Source: Saliniramus fredricksonii
GTDB lineage: Bacteria; Pseudomonadota; Alphaproteobacteria; Rhizobiales; Beijerinckiaceae
Assembly (NCBI RefSeq): GCF_900094735.1
Contig: NZ_FMBM01000002.1
Span: forward strand, 868,001 to 932,000
Reading direction: 5' to 3'
Length of the DNA stretch: 64,000 bases
Part shown: one piece after another, positions 1 through 8,534 of the stretch
Position numbering within the stretch: position 1 is the first letter of the stretch
How the letters are laid out: each line of letters starts with the position of its first letter
The notes under the pieces: generated by a model
What the model saw: the letters and a program-made list of their open reading frames with translations, nothing else
Database searches by the model: none
What the model was told of the DNA's origin: nothing
Made by a program: the position numbers and the translations under genes

Positions 1-788
1 AGCGCCAGGACGGTCAGGGCGGAGGGGTTCCAGATGCGCGAGAAGCCTTTATTGGCCAGATACATGGCGAAAACGCCGGTCATCAGCCCGACCATCACCG
101 GAACCCAGCGCCGTGCCGCCGCAACACGATCCTCGCGCAACAGGATCGACCATTTGACGAAGCCGAGCAAAGCTGCGGCAATCAGTCCGCCGAGGCCGGG
201 TGAGATCACCCAGCTCGCCACGATCGCGCCGATCATCGGCCAGTGTACCACCCAGAATCCCGCCGCCGCGATCCCGGCACCCACCACACCACCAACCACG
301 GAATGCGTGGTCGAGACCGGGGCGCCGAGACAGGTCGCGAGGTTGATCCACATCGCTGCGGCGAGGAAGGCCGACATCATGACCAGGATGAATTGCAGCG
401 CCGGCATCGCATCATCCGGACGCAGGAGGTCGCGCGAAACCGTGTTGACCACGTCACCGCCGGCAAGGATCGCGCCGGCTGCCTCGCAGAAAGCGGCGAT
501 GACGAGGGCGCCGCCGAGCGAGAGGGCACGGCTGCCCACTGCCGGGCCCATATTGTTGGCCACGTCATTGGCGCCGACATTGAGCGCCATATAGGCCGCG
601 ATCACCGCTGCCGCGATGACGAACCAGCTCAGCGGTCCCTCGATCACGAACAGGCTCGCCAGAGTGATTGCACCGATGAAGAAGACGAGCAGCAGGCCCG
701 GCATCGCCATCGCACGCGCGCGTGACGCGGTCGCCGTCTCCAGCGTGTCGACCTTGCCGAGATCCTTGTCGAGTGTACTCTTCGCCAC
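1..788 (-). CDS. pit: PiT-family inorganic phosphate transporter (3' end cut by window edge)
   Basis: Inner-membrane low-affinity phosphate transporter of the PiT/PHO-4 family. About 262 codons of the N-terminal part are visible; the rest lies left of the window. A cytosolic N-terminus is followed by several hydrophobic helices. The family signature GANDVANNMGPAVGS is present, and further on GAPVSTTHSVVGG, the conserved Thr-Thr-His motif. The frame is open from a stop just upstream of a GTG codon at 788, which is the first usable start; no strong Shine–Dalgarno is seen, so an internal ATG about 25 codons later is possible. It is transcribed away from the TadG-like gene, with an AT-rich divergent region between them. 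The family assignment is secure; whether a PhoU-like partner follows cannot be seen. Confidence 0.93.
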   Translation of the reverse strand, partial: MAKSTLDKDLGKVDTLETATASRARAMAMPGLLLVFFIGAITLASLFVIEGPLSWFVIAAAVIAAYMALNVGANDVANNMGPAVGSRALSLGGALVIAAFCEAAGAILAGGDVVNTVSRDLLRPDDAMPALQFILVMMSAFLAAAMWINLATCLGAPVSTTHSVVGGVVGAGIAAAGFWVVHWPMIGAIVASWVISPGLGGLIAAALLGFVKWSILLREDRVAAARRWVPVMVGLMTGVFAMYLANKGFSRIWNPSALTVLA

Positions 789-1111
789 CTTTGCGCCCCG
801 ATATTTTGCCGACTGAACGCGCCGGTCCGGGCCTTAGCATCATCCGAACCGGAAATCATGTGCGAATTGCCGGCGCCCAGCTCCTGCAAAGCGTGGCGAG
901 TAATTCATTTGGCAATTTAAAATTGTTTCGGCTGAGTTGCTATTAATTTTCTGTAATCCCAAATTTACACAAATCCTGAATCGGGAAAGTAATTATTTTA
1001 AATTTGTACATTACCAAGAGGAAGTGTCGTTGCGCTGCTTGCGATCGACCCATTTGCAAATCCGGTACGAATGAAGACCGGCGAACCGGTCTCACTGCTC
1101 GTGAGGTAACC
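789..1111. promoter_or_regulatory. Divergent intergenic region, AT-rich, with leader hairpin
   Basis: This 323-base stretch lies between the phosphate transporter and the TadG-like gene and holds no convincing gene. Positions about 900–1015 are strikingly AT-rich against the GC-rich background, as expected for divergent promoters, but I could not pick a clear −35/−10 pair. At 1075–1092 the arms AGACCGG and CCGGTCT form a perfect 7-bp stem with a CGAA tetraloop, ending about 10 bases before the GAGG ribosome-binding site of the downstream gene. Confidence 0.5.
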
Positions 1112-3199
1112 ATGGATCAGTTGCGTAAAGCGCGTCGCGCGAATGTGGCGCACGGCACGGCTTCCGTCCGCCGATTGGCGGGCCGGGCCGCAGCCTTCCT
1201 CGAGCGGGTTTCGCCCACAATCCTCCGCAACGCCTTGCGAGACCGGAGCGGCAATGTCGCCATCGTCTTCGCACTCGCGACGGTCCCGCTCGTCGGGATA
1301 GCCGGTGCGGCCGTCGATTACGGACGTTCGACCGGTGCCAGGGTCGAAGCGCAGCGCCTCGTCGATGCCGCCGCGCTCGCGGCGGCCCAGCGCATGTCCG
1401 ACCCGAACGTGACCCAGGATGAAATCCGGGCCGATCTGGAAGGCTACATCATGGAGCGCCTGCCGCGCATGGTGGACTTCGCACAGGTGAATATCGTCTT
1501 CATGCAGGAACGCCGTGGAGCGCGTATCGAGATGGACTACGCCCTGCCCACGACACTGACGCGCGTGCTGGGCAAGGAGACCATGAGCGGCTCCATCGTC
1601 GCCGAGGCCATGGCGGCAGTGGATTCGGCTGAAATCGCCGTGGCGCTGGACGTGACCGGCTCGATGCGCACGCATGTCCCCGCCATGCGTGAGGCCACGC
1701 GAGGCCTCATCGACGAACTCAAGCCGGCGGGGCGCAATACCGACAATGTCCGCGTCTCGCTCGTTCCTTACGTTACGACAGTGAATGTTTCCGGTCACCC
1801 TGATCACATGCGCTGGATGGATGTGTCCGGCCAGGCGCGGCATCACGGGGAGAATTTCGCGGGCGTGGGGATACGTGACAATCGCTGTTATTCGCCGCCG
1901 CCCCCGCCACCGCCCCCCCCGCCACCGCCGCCATCCCCGCCACCGCCGCCCCCACCTCCCGGGCCTCCGCCGCCCCCGCCGCCGCCATCGCCACCACCAC
2001 CACCGCCGCCACCGCCGGGGCCTCCGCCGCCTCCGCCGCCTCCACCACCGCCGCCGCATCCGGATCTGGGACAGCGTGCACCGGTGATGGATGACGGGCC
2101 GGTCTTCGCCATGGCGCCGCCGGCGCCTCCCGCACCCTCCGGAGCAGAGACTGCTGTTGCGACGGACGGGGCCGACGAGGGCAGCGGCTTCGCCGGTTTC
2201 CTCGCCGAGATGTTCGGTGCAGGCGAAGCGCAGGCCGCCGGTTCCTGGCCTTACGGTACGTTGACGAACGCAACCCCGGTCGATTGCGACCGCCGTGTGC
2301 CGCGTGCCAACCATTTCCATCTGTTCAACGCGATGGATGTGCCGTGGAAGGGCTGTGTCGAAAGCCGGCCCTATCCGCTTGATGTCGGTGATGAGGCGCC
2401 GAACGGGTCGGATCTTGACAGTTATTTCGTGCCGTATTTCTGGCCGGATGAGCATGACCACAATGGCAGCATCCGGAACAACTATCTTCCCGATCATGCC
2501 GGTGGCGTTCCCGGTTGGGTCGGTAATCGCTGGAACGTGCATGTGCGCCGCGCCTGGATCTGGAAATACAATTCCGGCGTGACACCCGACCAGTCACCCA
2601 TCTCCAGCCGGCCCTACATGGTCGCGAAGCGGGGCCCCAACCTCGCCTGCCCGGATCCGATCGTGCCCTTGACGGGGAACCGGGGCACGCTGATCAATGC
2701 GGCGGAGAGCTTCATGTCCTATGGCTTGTCGGGCACCAATATCGCCACCGGCCTCGTCTGGGCCTGGCGCATGCTGTCCCCGGATTTCGTGCCGGAGGCG
2801 CGGCCCTATGCGCCGGGGCATCGCAAGATCGTGATCCTGATGACGGATGGCTTCAACGATTTCGTTCCGCAGAACAACCACTGGAACCGCTCGGATTACG
2901 CGGGTACCGGATATGTCGCGCGCCAGCGTTTCGGCACCCGCAACCGCAACCAGATCATGAATACGCTCGACCAGCGTACCGCCGAGGTCTGCGAGCGGAT
3001 CAAGGGGCGCGATATCGAACTCTACACGGTGCTGTTCGATCCGCAGGGTTATACCGACGCATCCAATGTCGAAGCCTTGCTGGAGCAATGCGCGACGACG
3101 CCGAACCGGCACGTCTACCGGGCCGATTCACAACAGGCCCTCGTCGATGCGTTCCGTCATATCGGCAACCAGATCAACGCCTTGCGGATTTCCCGCTGA
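1112..3199 (+). CDS. TadG-like pilus/von Willebrand factor A protein with long proline tract
   Basis: 695 aa. Residues about 43–68 are the TadE/TadG-type N-terminus (RDRSGNVAIVFALA...) with one transmembrane segment, which places the rest outside the inner membrane. A von Willebrand A domain starts near residue 176 with the metal-site motif DVTGS (D180, T182, S184), and a later strand carries ILMTDGF near residue 579. The VWA fold is interrupted by a large insert: residues 262–315 are almost pure proline, followed by an Ala/Gly-rich stretch. TadG-like proteins are known from Flp/Tad pilus loci, but no other tad gene is in this window. The ATG at 1112 is chosen because GAGG lies 7 bases upstream; the frame is open further upstream but without an RBS. 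Role in adhesion or pilus assembly is inferred from family only. Confidence 0.8.
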   Translation: MDQLRKARRANVAHGTASVRRLAGRAAAFLERVSPTILRNALRDRSGNVAIVFALATVPLVGIAGAAVDYGRSTGARVEAQRLVDAAALAAAQRMSDPNVTQDEIRADLEGYIMERLPRMVDFAQVNIVFMQERRGARIEMDYALPTTLTRVLGKETMSGSIVAEAMAAVDSAEIAVALDVTGSMRTHVPAMREATRGLIDELKPAGRNTDNVRVSLVPYVTTVNVSGHPDHMRWMDVSGQARHHGENFAGVGIRDNRCYSPPPPPPPPPPPPPSPPPPPPPPGPPPPPPPPSPPPPPPPPPGPPPPPPPPPPPPHPDLGQRAPVMDDGPVFAMAPPAPPAPSGAETAVATDGADEGSGFAGFLAEMFGAGEAQAAGSWPYGTLTNATPVDCDRRVPRANHFHLFNAMDVPWKGCVESRPYPLDVGDEAPNGSDLDSYFVPYFWPDEHDHNGSIRNNYLPDHAGGVPGWVGNRWNVHVRRAWIWKYNSGVTPDQSPISSRPYMVAKRGPNLACPDPIVPLTGNRGTLINAAESFMSYGLSGTNIATGLVWAWRMLSPDFVPEARPYAPGHRKIVILMTDGFNDFVPQNNHWNRSDYAGTGYVARQRFGTRNRNQIMNTLDQRTAEVCERIKGRDIELYTVLFDPQGYTDASNVEALLEQCATTPNRHVYRADSQQALVDAFRHIGNQINALRISR
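1895..2056 (+). repeat. Proline-codon tract (54 codons: 50 Pro, 2 Ser, 2 Gly)
   Basis: Runs of 13, 8, 8, 9 and 12 prolines are separated by single Ser, Gly, Ser and Gly residues, framed by Tyr-Ser before and His-Pro-Asp after. Codons mix CCG, CCC and CCA, so it is not a simple trinucleotide repeat, yet it is built almost only of C and G with scattered A. The complementary strand reads as polyglycine and is a shadow. Confidence 0.95.
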
Positions 3200-3273
3200 G
3201 GCCGGACAATGCCTGCAGCAGCGGGGCGCGGGGGAACTGCGCCCCGCCAGCGGTCCATGAAACGGAGTGCACG

Positions 3274-4008
3274 GTGAAGCTCGAGGCCTTCCTCATCGAC
3301 GGACATCAGCTGGAGATGCGCCCGGCGCCTGTCGAGCGGCAATGGATGGACGCGACGCATGCGCGTTTCGCCTATCGCTGCCTGCCGCTCGCCATTGCCA
3401 ATGCGCATGGCTGGGAGTTGCTGTGTCCGCACGAGACGCATGCGGTCTGGGACGGGGGAGAGGGGCTCGACGCGATCCGTGTCACGGGCACGCCCGGGCA
3501 GCTGCCAGCGGCGATCTCGCATTTCGGGCACGGCGTTCTCACCTTCCATGTGCCGGTGATCTTCCGCACCGAACCGGGCTGGGATCTGATGGTGAGCGGG
3601 CCGATCAATGCCCCGAAGGACGCGATCGCGCCGCTCTCGGGCGTCGTCGAAACCGATTGGGCGCCGTTCAGCTTCACCATGAACTGGCGCTTTACCCGCA
3701 GCGCCCAGCGCGTCGTTTTCGCTGCCGGCGAGCCGTTCTGTCATATCTATCCGGTGCAGCGGGGCGTTCTGGAAGAGGTAACGCCGACAATTCTGCCGCT
3801 CTCGGCAGATCCCGATCTCGCGCGGCGCCATCGCGAATGGTCGCAGAGCCGGGATGCCTTCAACCGCGATCTCAACCGCCCTGACAGCGATGCCACGAAG
3901 GCCGGCTGGCAGAAGCTCTATCATCGCGGGCAGGATGCCACGGGTGAACGGCTCGGCGCCCAGGGGCACCGAACCCGTCTGCGGCTGCGTCCCTTCGCGA
4001 AGGAATGA
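3274..4008 (+). CDS. DUF6065-like protein of unknown function
   Basis: 244 aa, soluble, no signal peptide or membrane segment. I recognise it as resembling the DUF6065 family, with the N-terminal pattern WMDATHARFAYRCLPLAIAN and the Trp-rich middle (WAPFSFTMNWRFT). No catalytic motif that I can name is visible, so no function is proposed. The start is GTG at 3274, with GGAG 6 bases upstream; the frame runs further upstream into the preceding intergenic sequence without another RBS. It follows the TadG-like gene by 74 bases in the same direction and may share its transcript. It converges on the sugar dehydrogenase gene across a hairpin. Confidence 0.65.
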   Translation: MKLEAFLIDGHQLEMRPAPVERQWMDATHARFAYRCLPLAIANAHGWELLCPHETHAVWDGGEGLDAIRVTGTPGQLPAAISHFGHGVLTFHVPVIFRTEPGWDLMVSGPINAPKDAIAPLSGVVETDWAPFSFTMNWRFTRSAQRVVFAAGEPFCHIYPVQRGVLEEVTPTILPLSADPDLARRHREWSQSRDAFNRDLNRPDSDATKAGWQKLYHRGQDATGERLGAQGHRTRLRLRPFAKE

Positions 4009-4071
4009 GCGGCGCGCATCAACTGCGCGGGATTCATGCGACCATTGTCTGCAAAACGCCGCCCCGTTCCG

Positions 4072-4098
4072 TTTCCCCGGGCCGGTTCCCCGGGGAAA
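4072..4098. terminator. Hairpin between convergent genes
   Basis: Arms TTTCCCCGG (4072–4080) and CCGGGGAAA (4090–4098) form a perfect 9-bp stem with a 9-base loop. It sits between the ends of the DUF6065 gene (4008) and the sugar dehydrogenase gene (4114). The A/T ends of the stem give a short T or A run for either strand, so it may terminate both transcripts. Confidence 0.6.
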
Positions 4099-4113
4099 TC
4101 CCGGCGGCTTGCC

Positions 4114-5352
4114 TCATTCTGGCCGCAGCCGCGCCAGGGGGGCACTGGAACCATCCACGATGACGTAAAGATAGCCGTCATCCGGGCCGACCGCGACGTC
4201 GCGGATGCGCCATTCCTGATCTTCCAGCAGGCGCCCGGTCTGCTCGACAGCGTGTCCATCGACGCTGAAGCGTCCGAGATAGCGATGCGCGAGGTTCCCC
4301 ATGAACATGTCGCCTTCCCAATCGGGAAAGGCGTCACCGAAATAGAAGGCCAGACCGGAGGGCGGGAAGCCCTCGGGGTGGTCGGGTTCCCACCAGTAGA
4401 CCGGTTCGATGGTGCCCGTAACTTCCGGCGGCGTCGGCGCGAAGCGCTCCCCTGTTTGATAGCTCACCGCCCAGGTCGCGATCGGCCAGCCGAAATTCCC
4501 GCCGCCTTCGATCACGTTGATCTCGTCGCCGTTGTTCTCGCCGTGTTCGTTCTCCCACAATTCACCCGTCTGCGGATGGAAGGCGAGCCCCTGCGGATTG
4601 CGGTGGCCGTAGGACCAGATCGCGTCATCGGCCTCAGGGTCGTCGACGAAGGGGTTGTCGGAGGGGATCGACCCGTCCGCGTTGAGGCGCAGGATCGAGC
4701 CGAGGCCGGTGCTGCGGTCCTGCGCGTAATGCTGCGGACCGAAATCCTTCGAATTGCGGTCACCGACGGTCACGAACAGATGGCCGTCATCGTCGAAGGC
4801 GAGCCGCGAGCCGTAATGGGCATTGCTGTTGACGAACGGTTCGACCACGTGAAGCACCTCGACATCATCAAGGGCGCGTTCTTCGGCGTCAAAGCGCGCG
4901 CGTCCGACATAGGTGGTCGAGCGACCGCGCGCGTCGGACCCTGAGAAACTCATGTAAAGCCACGGCTCCTCCGGATAATCCGGATGCAGGGCGAGGTCGA
5001 GCAGCCCGCCCTGGCCTTCGGCATGAACCTCTGGCACGCCGGAAACCGCGTGCATTTCGCCGCTGTCGCGGTCAATCAGCTGGATGCGACCGGGACGCTC
5101 CGAGACCAGCATCATACGGCTATCGGGCAGGAAGACCATCGACCACGGATTGGCCAGCTCCTCGACCACGGTCTCCACGGTGTAATCCGCCTGCGCGGTG
5201 GCGGGCAGGATGACAGTGCCGGCGATTCCGCCGGCGAGGATCAGTGAAAGCGTGCTCGCCTTCGCCATCGCGCCGCGAAACGCTCCTCGCGATTCTGCTC
5301 GCAGCGCGAGGGGGCGATGTCGGGAATGCGGCTTTTGCGGCCTTGCCTGCAT
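4114..5352 (-). CDS. Exported PQQ-type aldose sugar dehydrogenase (YliI/Asd-like)
   Basis: 412 aa glucose/sorbosone dehydrogenase-type six-bladed beta-propeller. Members use PQQ to oxidise aldoses in the periplasm. After the signal sequence the mature part begins near DYTVETVVEELANPWSM, and typical family strings follow: FLPD..MLVSERPGRI, GQGGLLDLALHPDY, NGDEINVIEGGGNFGWP. The Shine–Dalgarno AAGGAG 7 bases upstream supports the ATG at 5352. This gives a long 28-residue n-region before the second Met (5268), which on its own would give a more standard signal peptide (AKASTLSLILAGGIAG...). The start is therefore chosen on the RBS and the signal is atypical. No PQQ biosynthesis genes are in the window; the exact sugar substrate is unknown. 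Confidence 0.85.
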   Translation of the reverse strand: MQARPQKPHSRHRPLALRAESRGAFRGAMAKASTLSLILAGGIAGTVILPATAQADYTVETVVEELANPWSMVFLPDSRMMLVSERPGRIQLIDRDSGEMHAVSGVPEVHAEGQGGLLDLALHPDYPEEPWLYMSFSGSDARGRSTTYVGRARFDAEERALDDVEVLHVVEPFVNSNAHYGSRLAFDDDGHLFVTVGDRNSKDFGPQHYAQDRSTGLGSILRLNADGSIPSDNPFVDDPEADDAIWSYGHRNPQGLAFHPQTGELWENEHGENNGDEINVIEGGGNFGWPIATWAVSYQTGERFAPTPPEVTGTIEPVYWWEPDHPEGFPPSGLAFYFGDAFPDWEGDMFMGNLAHRYLGRFSVDGHAVEQTGRLLEDQEWRIRDVAVGPDDGYLYVIVDGSSAPLARLRPE

Positions 5353-5492
5353 GAGTCACTCCTTTCGTGAAATGGCGTGACGATAAACGACAGCGGTGAC
5401 GACAGTTCCATGCAGCGATGCGCAGTCGCGATTTCCAGTATGCAAGTTCAGCTGCGCGGCTCGTCTTGGCCCGGGATGAACGCGCGCAGGGC

Positions 5493-5525
5493 CGCACGGG
5501 CCCGGCGAAAGGCCGGACCCGTGCG
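5493..5525 (-). terminator. Strong hairpin downstream of dsrE-like gene
   Basis: Arms CGCACGGG/CCCGTGCG and CCGGC/GCCGG stack with a single C·A mismatch between them around a 5-base loop (13 pairs). It starts 18 bases after the stop of the DsrE-like gene. No T run follows, so it is either a factor-assisted terminator or a 3' stability element. Confidence 0.55.
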
Positions 5526-5543
5526 ACGCATTCGTCCAGGCGA

Positions 5544-5999
5544 TCAGAAACTCATGATCCGGGCATTGGGCGCAACGAGGCGGCGGCCCATCTCGGCGGG
5601 GTCTGCCGCCGTGACGCCATCGATCAGCGCATCCGGGCCGACGCCCTTGTTGGGCAGATAGATGGCGCAGACTTCGACCTGTGTTCCGGTCTCGTCCATG
5701 ATCGTGCGCATCAGCCCCTGCGGGCTCATGCCGCGCGGCTCCTGCGGCGCGGTGGCGGATTCGGGTGCTTCCTGCAGCGCCATGTCGGCGGCGGGGCCGC
5801 AAAGCAGGATGTGCGCTGAAGCGCCGGCCTGGATCGACTGCAGGGTCAGAACCATCGACATCAATTGTGTCTGGGCATCGGGTGCCGTGAGGATCGTGAC
5901 GAGATCGACATCTTCTTCGGCCATGGCGGGGGCCGATACGGCGAGAGCGGAGACGGACATGGCGGCTGCGACGGCCATGGCTGCGAATGTCTTCTTCAT
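5544..5999 (-). CDS. Exported DsrE/DsrF-like protein
   Basis: 151 aa. Residues 1–27 are a clear Sec signal peptide (MKKTFAAMAVAAAM...APAMA|EED). The mature part follows the DsrE fold pattern: LVTILTAPDAQTQLMSMVLTLQSIQAGASAHILLC split over strand–helix–strand, then VEVCAIYLPNKGVGPDALIDGV, and the typical ending PNARIMSF. Two cysteines remain, one at the end of strand 2 (LLC) and one in VEVC, where sulfur-relay relatives keep a reactive Cys. DsrE-family proteins normally carry sulfane sulfur in the cytoplasm; an exported one suggests periplasmic thiol or sulfur chemistry, which is inference. The start at 5999 has AAGGAG 6 bases upstream; the frame extends 9 codons further without an RBS. Confidence 0.75.
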   Translation of the reverse strand: MKKTFAAMAVAAAMSVSALAVSAPAMAEEDVDLVTILTAPDAQTQLMSMVLTLQSIQAGASAHILLCGPAADMALQEAPESATAPQEPRGMSPQGLMRTIMDETGTQVEVCAIYLPNKGVGPDALIDGVTAADPAEMGRRLVAPNARIMSF

Positions 6000-6209
6000 G
6001 GCTTTCTCCTTTGCGGGTTTCATCATCGGAAGCTGGTTTTCCCATTCCTCACATTAGCGAGTGATGGGATTCTGAACTAACCCGTTCGCCCCGTCTTTGA
6101 TCCGTGTCATCTGCGCGCAGGCGACTGTTTGCTGCGCAACCTGATGGAACACCATGCTGCCCGGCGGCGTTCTTCGCGTCCGGGCGTGCAGGCGAAGGAG
6201 GGCATGGTC

Positions 6210-6785
6210 ATGCGGTTTTCACCCCACACCAATGTGAACCGATACAGCCGCCTGGCGCCGCTGCTCGCCGGGATCGGCGCCCTTGTGGCCGTCGTGATGG
6301 CCTCTCCGCTCGTTGCGCAGACATCCTCCTCTGCTGCCGAAACGGCGCCGGCCGATCTTCAGATGCAGGGCGATTTCATCGTGGCGCAGACGCCGGGACA
6401 TGTGCTCGCCAAAAACCTGATCGGGGCCGATGTCGTGAGCGCCGACGGCGATACGATCGGGCCGGTCGCCGATATCATCATCGACCAGAATCGCCAGCTC
6501 GTCGGAATCACGGTCTCCGTCGGCGGTCTTCTCGGGATCCGGAAGCGCGAAATAGGCATACCCGTCTCGGCCATGGCCACTGCGCGGGATGTCGAGGGGA
6601 CCGGCTCCGCCGACGCGCGCGACGATTCGTTCAATGACCCCGTCTCCGACGTGATCCTCACCCTCGATTCCGAAGCGATCGCGCAGGCACCCGAATTCGC
6701 GCGGCTCGAGGATATTCCGGGCCTCGGTGGCGGCACGGCGGTGTCACCGGACGGGACACCGAGCGAAGAGCGGCAGAGCGACTGA
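6210..6785 (+). CDS. Exported PRC-barrel domain protein
   Basis: 191 aa. The N-terminus carries a signal or anchor segment (LAPLLAGIGALVAVVMA, residues about 13–30), then an Ala/Ser-rich linker and a PRC-barrel domain: LIGADVVSADGDTIGPVADIII and VGITVSVGGLLGIRKREIGIPV. PRC-barrels in exported alphaproteobacterial proteins are common and mostly uncharacterised. AAGGAGGG at 6195–6202 lies 7 bases from ATG 6210, while the ATG at 6204 would be too close, so 6210 is preferred. It is transcribed away from the DsrE-like gene and converges on murJ with a 19-base gap. Confidence 0.75.
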   Translation: MRFSPHTNVNRYSRLAPLLAGIGALVAVVMASPLVAQTSSSAAETAPADLQMQGDFIVAQTPGHVLAKNLIGADVVSADGDTIGPVADIIIDQNRQLVGITVSVGGLLGIRKREIGIPVSAMATARDVEGTGSADARDDSFNDPVSDVILTLDSEAIAQAPEFARLEDIPGLGGGTAVSPDGTPSEERQSD

Positions 6786-6803
6786 CGGCAACAGGCCAGT
6801 CGC
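6778..6803. terminator. Short hairpin at the PRC-barrel/murJ convergent ends
   Basis: GCGACTG (6778–6784) pairs with CAGTCGC (6797–6803) around a 12-base loop, overlapping the last codons of the PRC-barrel gene and ending just before the murJ stop codon. No T run follows. Confidence 0.35.
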
Positions 6804-6804
6804 G

Positions 6805-8389
6805 TCAATCGGTACTCTGGATATCCTGGCCCTGCGCTTCGACGCGGTCGGGATTTCTGCGCAAGGGGCGCAGCGCAATGCCGGTTACGCGCAGGCCGGC
6901 CAGCAGCACGATGCCGTAGACCAGCCCGCCGCTTACGGCGAGGATCGCAAGGCTGGCCTCGGCGGCCAAAGCCTCAAAATGACGCTCGGCAAAGGTGAGG
7001 GCGGGCGCTTGCAGGCCGGCGACGAGAAGAGCCAGCATCAGGCAGCCGGCGAGCGCGATCATCAAGCTCTTGCCCAGAAGCGCGTTCGGTGCGCTCCAGG
7101 CGCGGCGCTGCGCGATGACGAGCAGCAGGCCGAGATTGACCCAGGCACCGATCGCGGTGGCGAGTGCGAGGCCAACGACACCGAACGGGCCCGTCAGCAC
7201 GATCTTGAAGGCGATGTTCACCGCGACCGCCGTGAGCGAGATTTTCAGGGGCGTCACCGTGTCGGAGCGCGCATAGAAGCTCGACAAGGCCGAGCGCATC
7301 AGCACCACGGCGGGCAGGGCGAGCGCATAGGCGGCGAGGATCGCACCGGAGGCCGCCGCGTCCTGTGCGGTGAAGGCGCCGCGTCCGAACAGGGCCAGCA
7401 TGATCAGATCGGGAATCATCACGAAGGCCACGGTGCATGGCAGGGCAAGCGCGAGGATGATCGCCGCCGCCTGATTCTGCGAGCGATGCGCGCCGACGAT
7501 ATCACCCTCGGCGATACGCCGGCTCATCTCGGGGAGCAGCACGGTGCCCGCCGCGATGCCGATCACACCGACGGGGAGCTGATAGAGGCGATCAGCATAA
7601 TACAGGGCCGAGACGGCGCCGACGGGCATCAGCGAGGCGATGATGGTATCGGCAAACATCGCGATCTGCACGCCGGCGGAACCGATCACGGCGGGGCCGA
7701 AAGTCTTGAAGAAATGCTTCACCGCCTTGTCCGGGCGCGGAATCGCGAGGCGCGGGGCAAGCCCGGCGCGGCGTGCCGCCTCCCAGACGAGCAGCAATTC
7801 GAGCACCCCCGCCAGCGCCACGCCCCAGGCCGCCGCATGGCCGGCCGTCGGGAAGAGAAAGGCGAGGGCCAGTGCCGCGATCAGCGAGGCATTGAGCAGG
7901 ATCGGCGCCGCAGCGGCTGCGGCGAAACGGTCATGCGCGTTCAGAAGGGCCGAGAGCATCGTCACCAGCGTGACGAAGAGCAGATAGGGAAACGTGATGC
8001 GCGTCAGCGTCACGGTAAGATCGAAGCGCTGATCATCGCCCACCACGCCCGGCGCGAGGGCCGAGACGAGCCAGGGCATGAAGGCCAGCGCCAGCACGAG
8101 CATGCCGATCTGGATGGCCAGAAGCAGCGTCCAGATCCGACTTGCGAAGAGATGGCCTGCCTCGGTGCCGTTTTTTTTCGCGGGTCTGGGCGTAGGTGGG
8201 GATGAAGGCGGCGTTGAAGGCGCCTTCGCCGAAGATCGTGCGGAAATGGTTGGGCAGGCGCAGCGCGATGACGAAGGCATCGGCGACCGGTCCGACGCCC
8301 ATGATTCCCGCCATGACGACGTCGCGCGCGAAACCCGTGATCCGCGAGACCATCGTCCAGCTGCCGACCGAAGCGATCTTTCTGAGCAT
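6805..8389 (-). CDS. murJ: Lipid II flippase MurJ, reading frame broken at an A8 run
   Basis: Multi-pass MATE/MOP-superfamily protein that moves lipid II across the inner membrane. The N-terminal part (8389 down to the A run) reads MLRKIASVGSWTMVSRITG...FARDVVMAG...ADAFVIALRLPNHFRTIFGEGAFNAAFIPTY, unmistakably MurJ. The rest continues in another frame from NGTEAGHLFASRIWTLL to the stop at 6805. The two halves join exactly at eight A residues (T8 on +, 8171–8178). Reading seven As gives one 527-aa protein of normal MurJ length with no other defect. As written, the first half would stop at 8033. MurJ is usually essential, so I treat this as one gene with a sequencing indel, a slippage site or a switch, rather than a dead gene. 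The TMs after the junction are intact. It is divergent from the DUF2948 gene. Confidence 0.85.
8171..8178 (-). repeat. A8 homopolymer at the murJ frameshift
   Basis: Eight consecutive T on + (A on the coding strand) inside the codons for Glu-Lys-Lys. Loss of one A, or slippage to seven, restores the MurJ frame. Confidence 0.95.
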
Positions 8390-8406
8390 CTCGCGAATCC
8401 GTCACA

Positions 8407-8427
8407 GGCGGCGCATCCATCGCCGCC
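8407..8427. promoter_or_regulatory. Inverted repeat in the murJ–DUF2948 divergent region
   Basis: GGCGGCG (8407–8413) and CGCCGCC (8421–8427) form a 7-bp stem with a 7-base loop, 18 bases upstream of the murJ ATG. It could fold in the murJ leader or serve as a binding site; nothing further supports either. Confidence 0.35.
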
Positions 8428-8534
8428 GATCAGCGTTGTTTTGCGCATGCCGGGGCATGATGGCAAGGCCTCATGCTTGCAAGGGGGTGCGGGTGCGGTT
8501 ACGAAAACCTGTGCGCGACAAGGATCGGCAAGCC

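Noticed and set aside
998-2542. Long minus-strand frame opposite the TadG-like gene, including a polyglycine/polyarginine run
   Set aside because: It mirrors the proline tract of a recognised protein, has no RBS or family features, and its low-complexity runs are simply the complement of proline codons.
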